Made by a program: the position numbers and the translations under genes. A stretch of 64,000 nt of DNA from Zygnema circumcarinatum. Taxonomy: Eukaryota; Streptophyta; Zygnematophyceae; Zygnematales; Zygnemataceae. The stretch is from contig CM074817.1 in the NCBI GenBank assembly GCA_037447605.1, positions 1,938,877-2,002,876 on the forward strand, read 5' to 3'. Below the pieces are notes generated by a model, which worked only from the letters and a program-made list of their open reading frames with translations, was not told where the DNA came from and searched no databases. This document shows positions 22,932 through 34,307 of this stretch, piece after piece (position 1 is the first letter of the stretch; every line of letters begins with the position of its first letter).

Positions 22932-24073
22932 ATTATTGAGGGCACACTGTTGATCACCTCCAAAAATATCAGTACGTTCGGAAAGAAAAAACGCCGATCA
23001 ATCCGTGCGGAGGCTGTAAGAAGAAGCGCGGTTTGGTGTGTTCGCCAAATGCTGTGAGACGAAACGATTCAAAAAACTTGAAGTGACTTGAAGGTCTTCT
23101 TTGGCCCTCGTCACAGGGAAGTAAGTAAACATGCTGTTTAATTAAATACAGCAACAATATAGATTGACGATGTTGTCAATCACATCCGTAGCTACGCTTG
23201 AAAATAGCCAACCCTAGTACTGAAATTGTTGACGACCTTGTATGCAAAACAAATCTTCAACATGAGGCGCTGAATTTGATGCTAATTTTGGTCTCGTCTC
23301 ATACTGATAATTCAAGGGCCAGTTTTTAACAATGAAAAAAGGAAATTATCTCTCTGCAAATTAGGGCTTCAGGAGAAAACATCTACAGGAGAGGCTGAAA
23401 GAGAGGTAGCGATAAATATGAGCCTAAACGAAACCTAAAACAATCCCAGAGAAGAGAGAAATCCCTTGGCCGAGAGTGCTCTTACCGCGCTATGGCTCCT
23501 CCTTACCGCCCTCCCTCCCTGCCTTCCTCTGTCGCCATGGCGCCTGCCCTTCCAGACCCACTCAGGCCCATGCCCTGCTGCTGCCACTCCATGCGGCACA
23601 GTTCGCGGAGTACAGCCCCAACGGAACTGGCTCCATTCTATACATGTACCGTACTGAGTTCGGTTCCGTATCGCAATAAATTCTTTCATGTCGATATTTG
23701 CTAGTACTTTCCAATACTGTACTGACCATATCGCTATTGTTCATGATATACGATACGATATACGATATCATGCGATACTACACGATACTAAGCGAGATTA
23801 TATACAACAAAATACGATACGCGACAGTGACGGCGGTTTACCTGCACGACGTGGACTTTGAGACACTGACCGTACCTCGACGTACGACCGCGCCGTACCG
23901 AGCCCTGCCCTGCCCTGCCCGAAACCGCTTTCCTTGCCCCAAAAAAAGGCCGCGGCAGCGGGAAGTGCGCGCGGGCGGCCACGTCGGCCCTGCGAGGCGC
24001 CCGCGTGGCGGCTTCTCCGAGGACCGCGGGCGGCCGAGGACGGTTACACCGGGATGCCGGGACGGGGTCATGC
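22932..24073. other. KISH 5' region, intergenic
   Basis: CT-rich leader-like sequence lies at 23490-23600 and a CGATA/TACGATA patch at 23690-23830. GC-rich sequence follows from 23870. No gene is supported. Confidence 0.4.
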
Positions 24074-24085
24074 TGGGCAACTCGA

Positions 24086-24148
24086 CCATGTGCATGTGCA
24101 TGTGCATGTGCATGTGCATGTGCATGTGCATGTGCATGTGCATGTGCA
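24086..24148. repeat. (CATGTG)n hexanucleotide repeat
   Basis: About ten perfect copies of CATGTG. The run alternates pyrimidine and purine without interruption. Both strands are open (Met-Cys and His-Met repeats). Confidence 0.95.
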
Positions 24149-24196
24149 TCGCCATCATGAGAGCAATGCCTAATCCATCTCCTTCATCAATGGACA

Positions 24197-24520
24197 TCAC
24201 TTCCCCATAGTGAGATCGATACCCTTCACTTGCCCTTCGCTATGTCCCCATCGCGAATGAACTCGAATCCATTCCGCTGTTGCTGTCCTCGATCCCATCC
24301 GCACCCCCATCACGAAGAATGATGGATCCATGGCGATGCGGACATGCCATGCCATCTCATACATGGCGTGGAGCGCAAACGTCCAAATCGGCATGACGTC
24401 GACGCCTCGCACCGTCCAATCGCCGCCGCCCTCGTGCATCACCTCCACCCGTGCGGCAACCTCCTGTCCGTACACGCGACCGGTCGCCCTCGCCAGTTTT
24501 GAGCTGCCCGAAACTTCCAA
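24197..24520 (-). CDS. Small hypothetical ORF
   Basis: 107 codons from ATG to TGA, starting MEVSGSSKLARATGRVYGQE and including WTVRGVDVMPIWTFALHAM. I recognise no family. The GC-rich setting makes chance ORFs likely, and no splice partner was found. It may be spurious. Confidence 0.2.
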   Translation of the reverse strand: MEVSGSSKLARATGRVYGQEVAARVEVMHEGGGDWTVRGVDVMPIWTFALHAMYEMAWHVRIAMDPSFFVMGVRMGSRTATAEWIRVHSRWGHSEGQVKGIDLTMGK

Positions 24521-26318
24521 CGAGCCCTGCCTGCCCTGCCCGGCGGGCGGTTGTACGAATTCGTACGACGCAAACGGTCGCGCCCGCCCGCGGCCGTCAC
24601 CGCCTGTCGCCCGCCGTCAGCGAGCGGCGCGGGGTCCCTGCGACGGCATGCGACGTAATGCGACGCAATGTGACGACCTGCGACGACAGATAATCGACGC
24701 AGGCACGTGCGAGCGACCGGATGTGGCATTACCGGCGGCCGTTTCCTCTTCCCCAAAAGGGAGGCACAGTTTGCCTCGTCCTCGGGAGGTCGGAAGCGGA
24801 CGGGGGGGAGGGAGGGAGGGAGGGAGGGAGGGAGGGAGGGAGGGAGAGGGGATCCTGTGGAGGGAATTACTCAATTACTGTACATATATAGTTCTGGTGA
24901 ATTTAGGGGAGGCTTTTAGCTGGGCCTTGCTTTTATCTTTAGTTCTTTGTGGGTTGGATTAGAGGTTAGAGCTCTTTCTGAGCTGTTTTTTAAGGCAGAG
25001 GAGGAATTTCTTAAAAGAAAAAAGGGAAAGGGATCTTTTACGCGTGAGTAAACGTCATTATTTTACTTTACCTTTGATTCAGCTTTAAGGTAAAGGGAGC
25101 TGTTGACAGCTGTTAGTGAGTTCGTACAGACAGCATTGAAAGAAGAGCAGAATTCATCGAGATAAGCGGATAATTCGAATTAGGGTCTTATTAGGAACTG
25201 CATTGTATTACTAAGAAAGAGAGAGGCTTCCAAGAGTGGATCAAGCTCCGGTTTTGAGGGCAGAAATGAACACGGTAATGAAAATGATGAAGGAGAGCTT
25301 CTCGGGCGGGACCCAAAAGATGCCTAAAGAGCCGTGGATTGGCCCAAACGTGCCAGAGACGATGACAGCACAAAGAAAAGAGAATCTTCCGCCAATAAGG
25401 TGCGACTATCTTGCTACACTTGGTGGGATGAAACTGGGGGGTGGGGGGGGGGGGAGGGAAGGGAGCACATGACACGGAGAGAGGGGGAGGAAGAGAGGAG
25501 ATGGGAGGGAGAAGGAAGCAATGGAGAGAGGAGAGGAGTGGGTGAAGGTACCAAGAAATGTTCTGCTACTACTCCCCTCCTTTTCTTTTTCCAGTATTAG
25601 GGTTTTTATATCAGCCCTGTTGCCCGTGAAGTTTTCTGGGTCAAGGCGCGGTACTATAATTCACAAAAGAATACGCTTTTCCCACAAATTTTTTTAAGTA
25701 TAGCTTTTACGCTATTAATCCGCTCTAATTTTGCTTTCTTGACATAAAATTAAATTGAACAGCGTCTAAACTCGAGCTCTTTATCTTTCCCAAATTTTAG
25801 CAAATCTAAAGTAAGCTTAATCGGACGTCAATCATAGAAAGGTCAGCGAGGGGTTTTTTTTAGACACAAGGTAAGCAACTAAAGCTTCTTTTAGTATTTA
25901 AACTTACAAAAAAGTGACTTAAATTAAGCTAGTTAATAAACGTAACAAAAATCTTTTATTGCTTTAAAATGTTCAAATGGTACCTTCGACTTCCTCGCAA
26001 GCCACAGTCCCACCAGTGCATGGAAAAAGAAAAGGTTGGAATAGATTCCCAATAGAACCTGAAGTTTTCCCCATCTTAAAGCACTGTTTCATTAAATAAC
26101 TAAATGAGGTTTCTTAATGGAATGTTCCCGTACTTTTTGGTGAACTGTTTCAAGAACTTGTCCTCTTGCTCTAAACGGCGATGCTACCATGCATGTCTTC
26201 TTTATCACTTCACTGAAAGATAAAGGACAACTCGTTGCTCTAACTGTCAAAAACTTTCACTAGTGAGGCTCCTCCTTGAATCTTTTCACTTTTAATGCCG
26301 AGGATTGTGACAGTGCAG
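24521..26318. other. Intergenic with (GGGA)n and kinase 5' region
   Basis: (GGGA)n runs at 24807-24847 and G-rich sequence at 25436-25520. The 25250-25400 stretch is open on both strands (hydrophobic on minus, charged on plus) but has no supported start or splice. The missing first exon of the downstream kinase should lie in this interval. Confidence 0.4.
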
Positions 26319-29300
26319 GGGAGAAAAGTCAACTCCAGAAAAACTTGCGGAGGAAGGAGGAGGCTTCTCCCCTGGCAACCGCTACGCGACAGCGACGGTG
26401 CAGAGTTTCACGAACTTCAAAGAAATTGGAAGTGGCAGGTAATAAGAGATACTGATACTTGTGACGCCACTTTTAGCGAAGATGAAATTGCATGGACAAT
26501 AATAGCCTTAGGCTCTTTAATCTGCCGGTTCGACTTTTTCGTTTTTCTGTATGATATCTTGAAAACTTCCTGCAGTCGGTACAGCAGAGGACTTTCATTA
26601 AGAGATATGGGTCTCAATAAGTTGCAGGAAGTTGCCCAAGGGAAAGCGGCAAGGGAAATTTATGACGAATTTTTTTTCTCTGGCTGTGTTTGCAGGAACG
26701 CATTAATTTACTCTGCTATATGCAAAGCAACAGGGCAGCGTGTGGCCATTAAGGCGTACCTTCGCAAGGGTCTGACAGCTATCGATTTGTATCGTGTGAA
26801 GAGGGAGATATCACTTCTCAGAATGCTTAGGTACGAGCCTCAGGCAGAGGACAGCTGTGAGAGGTTGAACGGCTGTTGAACAGCCCATGGAAACGACTTG
26901 GATGTTTTTCAATCGATGCTCCCTGACGTGATTTTTAAGCACAGACGGAGACCTTTACGCATTTTTTACAAGCTGAAACTTCCCCTGTTTTTTTAAGTTG
27001 AAGCTGTGGTGGGTTATGGGTGGGGGTTGGCAGGCACGAGCACATCATTGGGTGGTTGGGGCATTTTGAGAACGAGCAGAGTGTGTTCCTTGTTCAAGAA
27101 TGGGCTGCTCGAAGCGATCTTTTCGAGGAGTTGAGGCTTTGTGGAGGGTCCATGACAGAGCGAAGAGCTGTCTCCCAAGTACGCTCCTCAGCTTCTTGTT
27201 GCACTCCATTGTCTTGTTTTCAAATTTCCTTACAGACAAGTTTTAGTCCGAGGAAGATGTTGTCGGTTCACTTCTGTCGGTTGGGGAACGAAATTTTGTG
27301 CAGGTACTTCTTCCTCTCATTGGTGCTTTGCAGTACATGCATTCACAAGGAGTTCTCCATCGAGACCTGAAACCGGAGAACATCCTACTCACAGCTGATG
27401 GCACCATAAAAGTACGATCTACCCTCTCCCTCTCCCTCTCCCCATGTCAAACAGCTGCTCGTCCTCTCAAGGCTCAGGACTGCATGTTGTGGGCAATGTT
27501 GGTAGACTAACAAACTTGTATACAACGAATGCAAAGAACTGTCCAACCTAACTGATTTGGACATGAAGCAAAAGCGCAAATCTTCAGGTGACTGAAGAGC
27601 CGAAATGAGAGTGCTTTGCAGGTCTGCGATTTTGGACTTGCTATCAATGTCGCCTTAGAGCGGCCGGCGAGCCGGCTCGGAACCCTGCAATATATGGCGC
27701 CGGAGGTGGTCTGCAGACCCCTAGTGAGGCCAAGGAACATGGCGGCTATTGAAGCCTACGATGAGAGAGTTGACATCTGGTGAGTGGCAAGCAAGGTCCC
27801 AATTGCAATTGCACTTCTCCAAATCTTTTCATACTCCTCTGAAAGATGCTGCCTAAAAGCAGGTGCAAATTTGATGCACCTGATTATAGCCTTGAAGATA
27901 TCGCACAGCAAGTTTCAAAGGGCAGCAAAGGGGTGAAGGAAGAACGGAGTTTTTTCATGGTTGGCTAATCTGAATCTCCACTTCCTGTAGGGCATGCGGA
28001 GTGCTTGTCTATGAGCTGGTGATGGGTCGGCCTCCGTTCGAAGCATCTACTGACGAAGGAACTACGGAGCAGATCATGCACATGGAACTCTCAAACATGC
28101 CCGAATGCATGTCGGTACTGTGCCAGGATTTCATTCGCAAGGTAATGAAGCTTCACTTTATCTCTTCACGCGTTTAGCAGCCATCCTGCAACTGCACATT
28201 CCTCATCCTTCTCCCCAACCTCATTTTTCGCACTGCCTGTACATATGCTGCGCCAACACAATGCAGTATGCACGAAGCAGAGTTTCGGAAAGGAAACATA
28301 AAATAAAATAAAGACAAAACGATGCCGTTTATTCCGACAGGTTCTCAGAAAGCAGCCTTCGGAACGTTTGACTTTGGCTGAGATGCTTCGCCATCCTTTC
28401 ATTACGGCGAATGTTAGCTATGAACAGTTGCAGCGAGTCCGTCGATCGGCTACGACTATTTCCCCCCGCGCATCAAAGACTGCAATTCGCACTCCGAGTC
28501 CCGTCAAAGTGACGAAGTCTGCTTTGTGGGAATTTGAAGGGCCTGAAAGCCCGGCCCTTCTATCGGCAACTGGAAAGGTTATACCAAAAACGACGCAAGG
28601 AAAGAACTTGGCGAGTTTGACTGCTGAGGGAGAGGGGAGGGGAGGAGACCGAATTAGGGTTGGAGCATTGCGGGAGGGGACAGAGCAGAAAGGCGGTGAC
28701 CTTGCGCAGGGGAAGCATGAAGCAGGAGGGAAGAAGCTGCTGGATGGCCATATCGAGACAGAAAAAACTTGCAACAACTTGCAGAATAAGAGAGCTTTTA
28801 AAAGTTCAAAAGTGCATCCGTTTAACCCTGACGACGAGAATGGAGGTCCGGCTTTGAATAGTGAGTCTGGAAAGAGCGGCACTCAGTCTCAAGAGGCAAA
28901 TCTCTGTCCAGAAAATGATACCGTGGGCCGAGTGCCTGCACATGTGAAAGTCTGTGAGCGCAAGCAGGACGAAGAAGACAAAGGCGGAGGGCTTTCTGAC
29001 AACCAGAAGAGAACGGAGAATGGAGTACGAGAGATGGAGCCGGGTCTCGCTTCTTTAAAATCGCAAGCACAAGGTGCTTTTGCTTCACTACTCAGAGTCG
29101 CAATGCCTAAGTCTGCGCCTGAACCCGCAAAAGCTTCTCCCAGTAAAAGTATTGCCTCGGGGTTGAAGACTGACTTCGAGAGAGCAGATACAGACAAGCA
29201 GGCGACAATTCCAGCCTTCACGTTGATTCCTGTGGCTGCAGATGGGCCAGCCAACAAGCATTCTGAAACAGAGTACAGCACGCCAAAATCCGAGTTATCA

Positions 29301-29870
29301 TCCTCTCACGTTTCTTCTTCTTCCGCCGCCTCATCATCGTCCGACTCAACTGAGACTGCCTTTCCCCCCTCTCCTCCCACCAGTCCCCACAGCCCTCTCC
29401 AGCTGCATGGCTCAGAGTGGCTGAAGCCCAGAAAGGATGCAAGTTTGACATCACCTACAACGAGAGGCACGCCTGAACATAACGGCTCAACTTCCCGGAT
29501 TCCTGTTGCTAAGCATATGAAGGTGGGAGAAGGAAATGAAGACTCAGTTATGATGTCGCCAAACACAAAGGAAGAAAGCAGCAAAGGGATTTCTGTCTCA
29601 TCTCCGGGAAGGGGAGTGCCTACGAGACCCCTTCTGCCGGATGTGCAGTTTGATAAAAAATCAGTCTGGCTGATGAATCCTAAGGCGGTTTCTGCAGACG
29701 CAACTGCTAACGCTGCTGCTGACAAAGAGAAGCTCCAAATTAGGGTTCTTGAGAAAGGCGGCGGCAAGGGAGAGGGAGAGCAGCAGAGGGGGAAGGAAGA
29801 GGGGCGCAACTCGATGGACAAGGGCTGGCCATGGCTGACAAGCTTGCTGGAAGCTGTCACCTCTCCCTGA
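26319..29870 (+). CDS. Ser/Thr protein kinase with long disordered C-terminal tail, 5' exon unresolved
   Basis: Seven exons join in phase: 26319-26438, 26696-26830, 27034-27178, 27304-27411, 27622-27779, 27991-28141, 28341-29870 (about 782 residues). The catalytic domain is complete: Gly loop [15 protein letters not shown], Lys in [23 protein letters not shown] in [11 protein letters not shown] and [12 protein letters not shown]. The kinase domain ends at RHPFI; the next 490 residues are Ser/Lys/Glu-rich with no fold I recognise, all in the last exon. The general look is of the Aurora/PLK/CaMK side of the kinome, but I cannot fix a subfamily. Exon 26319 begins mid-codon after CAG, so the start codon lies in an upstream exon that I could not find. 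The ATG at 26295 is in the wrong frame. Confidence 0.8.
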
Positions 29871-30481
29871 AAGCGTGGGCGGGAGAGGGAGGCAGGCAGA
29901 GAGGGAGGGAAGGTGGGAGGGAGGGCTCGTCTTTTCTGGCGAGTGGAGGTGAAACCAAAAAGTGCGGGGGAGGAGGCTAAAACTGAAATTAATTTTGTAT
30001 AGAAAGAAATTATGTAGATAATTTGTTTAATCTGTTATTGTTTTAAATCATTTTTCCAGAAATAAGGAGTTCTGAAGGTCGACATAGACGCAGAAGTTGT
30101 ACAGTAGAGCGAGCTGGGATATTTTTCATTGAATAAGGACGAGGGCGATAGAGCCTCCTCGTTTACTTGTCAAGATGGGTACATCATACTTTAGAACTTT
30201 CACAATTCAAAAAACAAAAAAAATAATTGGCGGCATTTAGCATTTTATTTTAGCTTCTCATGTGAATACACCTCTAGGTTGCAAGGCTCTAGAAATTTTA
30301 ATGTTTTGTTTAATTTTAAATGACATTTTTTAGAGGGAAACGTTTTTGGACTCCCATGTTGTTGTCGCAAGCCTTGGATTCAAACCGTCTTGGCTCTTGA
30401 GGCTGTACCGTACGGCACCGTTCTTGATCATGCGCCGTACATGTACGGTCCAACAGAGCATCGTACGAAAACTGTTTGTCG
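29871..30481. other. Kinase 3' region, intergenic
   Basis: GGGA-rich then AT-rich sequence; probable 3' UTR of the kinase. No gene seen. Confidence 0.5.
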
Positions 30482-31903
30482 TACAGTACCCCCCCCCCAA
30501 TATTTTCGCCATGGTTTCGGCAAATAATTGATTGGGCGAAAATCTTGGAATTTGAAAAAGGGTAGTGATATTTCCACCCCTTTTTTGGATCCAAACACCC
30601 CTTCCCGACCGGGCAGATTTCAAAAGGGATTAAAAACAGAAAATGCTTTTTGCACACCTTTTTGGAATCGATACCCACCTTCTTCCGTCGGCTGATTTTA
30701 TTTTTGCTAACCAAGGAAAATGATACCCCGTCACCGCATTTTGAATACTGTATCCCGCCTCCCTGAATTTTTTTTTTGAGGGAAAGAAATATCTGCCTGC
30801 CCGAATCCGCTCGGAGCGGAAGATCCGTCCGCCACGAGATCGTTCGCGGGTGTCCGTCCTTTACACGTGTGTGTCAATCGCAGCTGTCGATTCCCTCGCA
30901 GATCACACCACTGCAGATCACCGTTCGATCTGCAGCCGGCCTCGATCTTAGCGAATGGAAAGCGCCCACGAGTCCCGTCAAAGCCAAATCGCTCGTGCGA
31001 GTGCGCGCTTCCTTCGGCACGAGATCTCGTCAATGTTAGCTTCCAGCCAATAAAAAGCTGCCACGTGTTACATTTTTGACGTGGAAAATTTTGATTGGTC
31101 TAAGATCTCAATGTACAAAATTTTGGGTTCCTCAAGTTGCGACCGTTTGTACGGACAAACTTTTGAGAGGACCTTGGCGGGATACGTGGGCACGTGCCAT
31201 GCGCTGTGACCGAGCCCGGCTGCCGATCAAATAGTGATCTGCCGTGTTGCGATCTGCGAGGGAATCGACGGCTGTGATTGACCGCACGCGTGAAAAAAAA
31301 TTCAGGTAGGCGGGATATTCAAATGGGGTGACGGGTTATCATTTTCCTTGTTTCGCAGAAATAAAATCTGCCGATGGAGGGTGGTATCGATTCCAAAAAG
31401 GTGTGAAAAAAGCATTTTCCGTTATAAATCCTTTTTGAAATCTGCCCGGCCGGGAAGGGGTGTTTGGATCCAAAAAAGGGGTGGAAATATCACTACCCTT
31501 TGAAAAAATACCGTGTTAACAATAGGCGGGCGGTATTATGTTGAGAGTCTGGCCTGCGGCCGTACTGTTTCTCTCTGTACGGAGGAGGATGGCCGCCCGG
31601 CAGGCCCTGTCGCGAGCTCCTATTGGTGCCGTATATTCAACTACACGAGCTCCTATTGGCGCCGTATATATACCGTACGATTTGGAGAATCTATCCATAC
31701 TTACCGTACATCGGAATAGCGTGACCCATGTTCGAAATCCGTTTCGATTAACAGTTTTTGTATTGAGAAATAGGTCTAGGTTAACACCCCTCACACAGAC
31801 TTACCGTACGACAAGTAGTTTCCTCAAAATCAGGGCGAATTTCTTGGGTAAACGCAAGTGCTCGGGTGGAAAATATTTTTGGGGGGGGGGGGGGGGTACT
31901 GTA
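30482..31903 (+). mobile_element. Pogo-like MITE E, split by a nested element
   Basis: Ends TACAGTACCCCCCCCCC and GGGGGGGTACTGTA, TA-flanked. Family marks are AATATTTTCGCCATGG at the left and, right of the insertion, AATAGGCGGGCGGTATTATG, CACGAGCTCCTATTGG and a right end GGTGGAAAATATT. Without the insert and one 9-bp repeat it would be about 470 bp, close to the copies nested in elements C and D. Confidence 0.75.
30560..31498. mobile_element. Fold-back Mutator-like element nested in MITE E
   Basis: 939 bp with ends GGGTAGTGATATTTCCACCCC-type and GGAAATATCACTACCC, flanked by a perfect 9-bp duplication TTTGAAAAA (30551-30559, 31499-31507), the Mutator-typical length. The inverted arms extend about 390 bp left and 300 bp right. 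An internal GGAAAATGATACCCC ... GGGTTATCATTTTCC pair (30715, 31347) resembles the ends of elements C and D but shows no duplication of its own. Confidence 0.75.
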
Positions 31904-32554
31904 CTGTATAACTGCATTCGTACCGCACGGATAGCATGCTGTACGAAAAAAGTACAGTACAGCATAAAACGTACTGTACTGTGCATCGCACCGGACAACA
32001 AATGTACGACTGAATTGTACGAAATGTACAACATATTTCCGGGTTTCCCCGGTGTCTCAACCAATCAGCTTCTCGCTTGAGGACATTTTATATTTTTACC
32101 TACGTGGCGTTATGTTATTGGCTGCAGGATCCGAGTACTGCCCGTGCGGGATCTTGCGCATTTCCAGCATACAGAAAATACAGGAGACATGCTGAAACCT
32201 ACGGAAGGTCGACATCATGACGTCATCCACTGCCAGCCGGTCAAGGGACTACTTTCTTTAGGAAAAGTACACGCCACGTGAACAATTTTTACCACGTGGC
32301 ACGCCACCATTCGCTTCCCGTCGACCTGCTCGTCCGCGATTGGCCAGGCCCTTGGCCGGCGGGCGGCAGCGCCGTCGTTGTCGGCCGTTGTACGAGCGTA
32401 CGAGTCGGTGAAAAAGTACCGGCTGGCGGCTCGGTCCAATAAGGGCTTGTTGCTCGCCGAACATGGCGCCGGGCGGAACGGGGAGAAGGCGGGGAGAGGG
32501 GAGAGAGAGGCTCTCTCTGTACCTCTATAAAGGGAGGGAGGGCCTGCAGCAGCC
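31904..32554. promoter_or_regulatory. CCS upstream region with G-boxes and TATA-like box
   Basis: GCCACGTG at 32273-32280 and ACCACGTGGC at 32291-32300. A TATA-like CTATAAAG lies at 32525-32532, only 23 bp before the first ATG of the copper chaperone gene. CGTAC/GTAC-rich words dominate 31900-32020. Confidence 0.45.
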
Positions 32555-34307
32555 ATGGAAGCAGCACTCGTGGCACCCAAGCTTGGGGGAAATCTAAAAA
32601 CCCTGAAACCCCTTCTCTCGCCTGGTGCGCTTGAGTTTTCTGCTCCGGCTTTAGCTGTAGCTCTCACGTCTCGAGTGCGGGGCGGATACAAGGGGCAGAA
32701 GAAGGCAGCGGGAGTAGCGTGGGGGTTGAGATCAGCTTCCGAGAATTTGAAGGGTTTTTATTGTAAGGCGGTCATGGGGTTTGGAGAAGCCGCTCTAGCG
32801 TTCGCTGCGCCAGGGTTTATGGTAAGTGAGCTAATCGTGGCACGGACTGTAGTTGCGAAATTTGGGTTTTTTAGAACTGAACAAAAGAACGAATGTGGCT
32901 GTTGCATGTTAGCTTGATGGCTTCCTTGAGTATGTCTAAGCTTCCAGACTTTGATTATGTTGGTGTGATGGGGATGGTGCAGACGGAGTTCACTGTTGAC
33001 ATGCCATGTGGAGGATGTGCGAAAACTGTGAGAAGCACTCTGCAGTGCGTGGAAGGTAAGCGAGGACATGCAGTAGTGGCATGGCTCTTATGACAGACTG
33101 CAGCCAGATGAAGGACGTTCGATGAATGCAAACAGTAGAATTGGCGAGAGGCTCAGAAAATTCAATCCAGGGTTCTTACATAATTGGGAGCCCTTCGTAC
33201 CTATGTCGCTTCCGCTGATATTTATCTATTTATTTGGTGGAAACAAAAAAATGATTCTCCGTTGGAAAGCTGCAGGTTCATGAATTCTTACCATGCGGAT
33301 ATATGCACTGCGCGCAGGTGTACAATCTATCGAAATTGACATTGAGAAGAGTACTGTTCGGATCCTTGCCACCGCGTCCCTTCAAGCTTTACTGACAGCG
33401 ATGGAGAAGACGGGAAAGACTTACAAGCTCGTCTCCCACGAATCTCCTGCAGGTGCTCCTCCACCCGCACTATCCTGCATATTTGAACCTCGTCTCTCCC
33501 CCTCATTAAGCGAGGAAGTTTGAATCTGCTGAAGGTTTCCCTCACCAGGTCTCCACCATTCGTGTCGGGAGGAAGTGGGGGAGAGCGGGAGAGAGAGGGG
33601 GAGAGAGGGATAGTGGGAGAAATGGATATCGAGAGAGGGGGGCAGAGAGGGAGAGCGGGAGGAAGGGAGGGGAAGTGAGGGAGGGAGAGGGAGGGAGAGG
33701 GAGCGAGGCGGAAGCGCGAGCATGTCCAGTCCGTGACGTGACAATCTTGCCCGGCTTGCAGACTCGCCGCGGCGCGCAGTGGCGGAGTGGAAGGGCGCGG
33801 TCATTGGCGTGGCGCGGATCACGCAGATCACCCACCACGTGGCGCGCATCGACGCCGCCTTCGCCGGCCTGCCGCCCGGCCCGGCCCAATGGTCCGTACA
33901 TGCGTACGGTGACCTCAGGCGCGGGGCAGCCAGCACGGGACATCCGTACGTCGTGGTACGAAACATCCCTTTCCGTACGTCCTTCCGTACACGCCGTATG
34001 CTTAGAGCGAGCCTGGCCGACTCATGAATGGAACATGGTACATGGGTGTTGTGGGCGGGCCTTGTGGTCCTAGCTAGGGGAGCTCATGGCGGACGAGGCG
34101 GGCAACGCGCGGTACGCGGCGGCCATGGAGGGGCTCGAGGTGGCGGACCTCATAGGGCGCGCCATGGTGCTGTATGGGAAGGAGGGCGGCGGCGATGTGG
34201 CGGCGGTGGTCGCCATGAGCGGCCATGGCGAGGGCGTGGACTGCCTGTGCGCGTGCGACGGGAGCGTGCTGTGGCGGGCGTGTGCCCGCACTGCCAATGT
34301 CAACTAG
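32555..34307 (+). CDS. CCS: Copper chaperone for Cu/Zn superoxide dismutase
   Basis: Delivers copper to Cu/Zn-SOD in cytosol and plastid. Exons: 32555-32821, 32983-33055, 33318-33452, 33762-33955, 34074-34307 (300 aa). The first 73 residues look like a plastid transit peptide; a second ATG at 32774 (Met74) would give a cytosolic form. Domain I carries MPCGGC (Cys98, Cys101). Domain II is SOD-like: WKGAVIGVARITQ, LPPGPAQWSVHAYGDLRRGAASTG, ADLIGRAMVLYG. The CxC of domain III is Cys282-Ala-Cys284 in LCACDG. The exon 4-5 join is the weak point: it keeps frame but skips about 18 residues that other plant CCS proteins have between STG and GDLG. A purine-rich tract fills intron 3. Confidence 0.85.
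33567..33718. repeat. GGGAGA-type purine tract
   Basis: Almost pure purine sequence (GGGAGAG, GGGAGGGAG units) inside intron 3 of CCS. Confidence 0.85.

Noticed and set aside
30715-31347. Separate third transposon inside the fold-back of MITE E
   Set aside because: Its GGAAAATGATA ends resemble those of elements C and D, but no target duplication exists and the inverted repeat continues outside it, so one element is the simpler reading.
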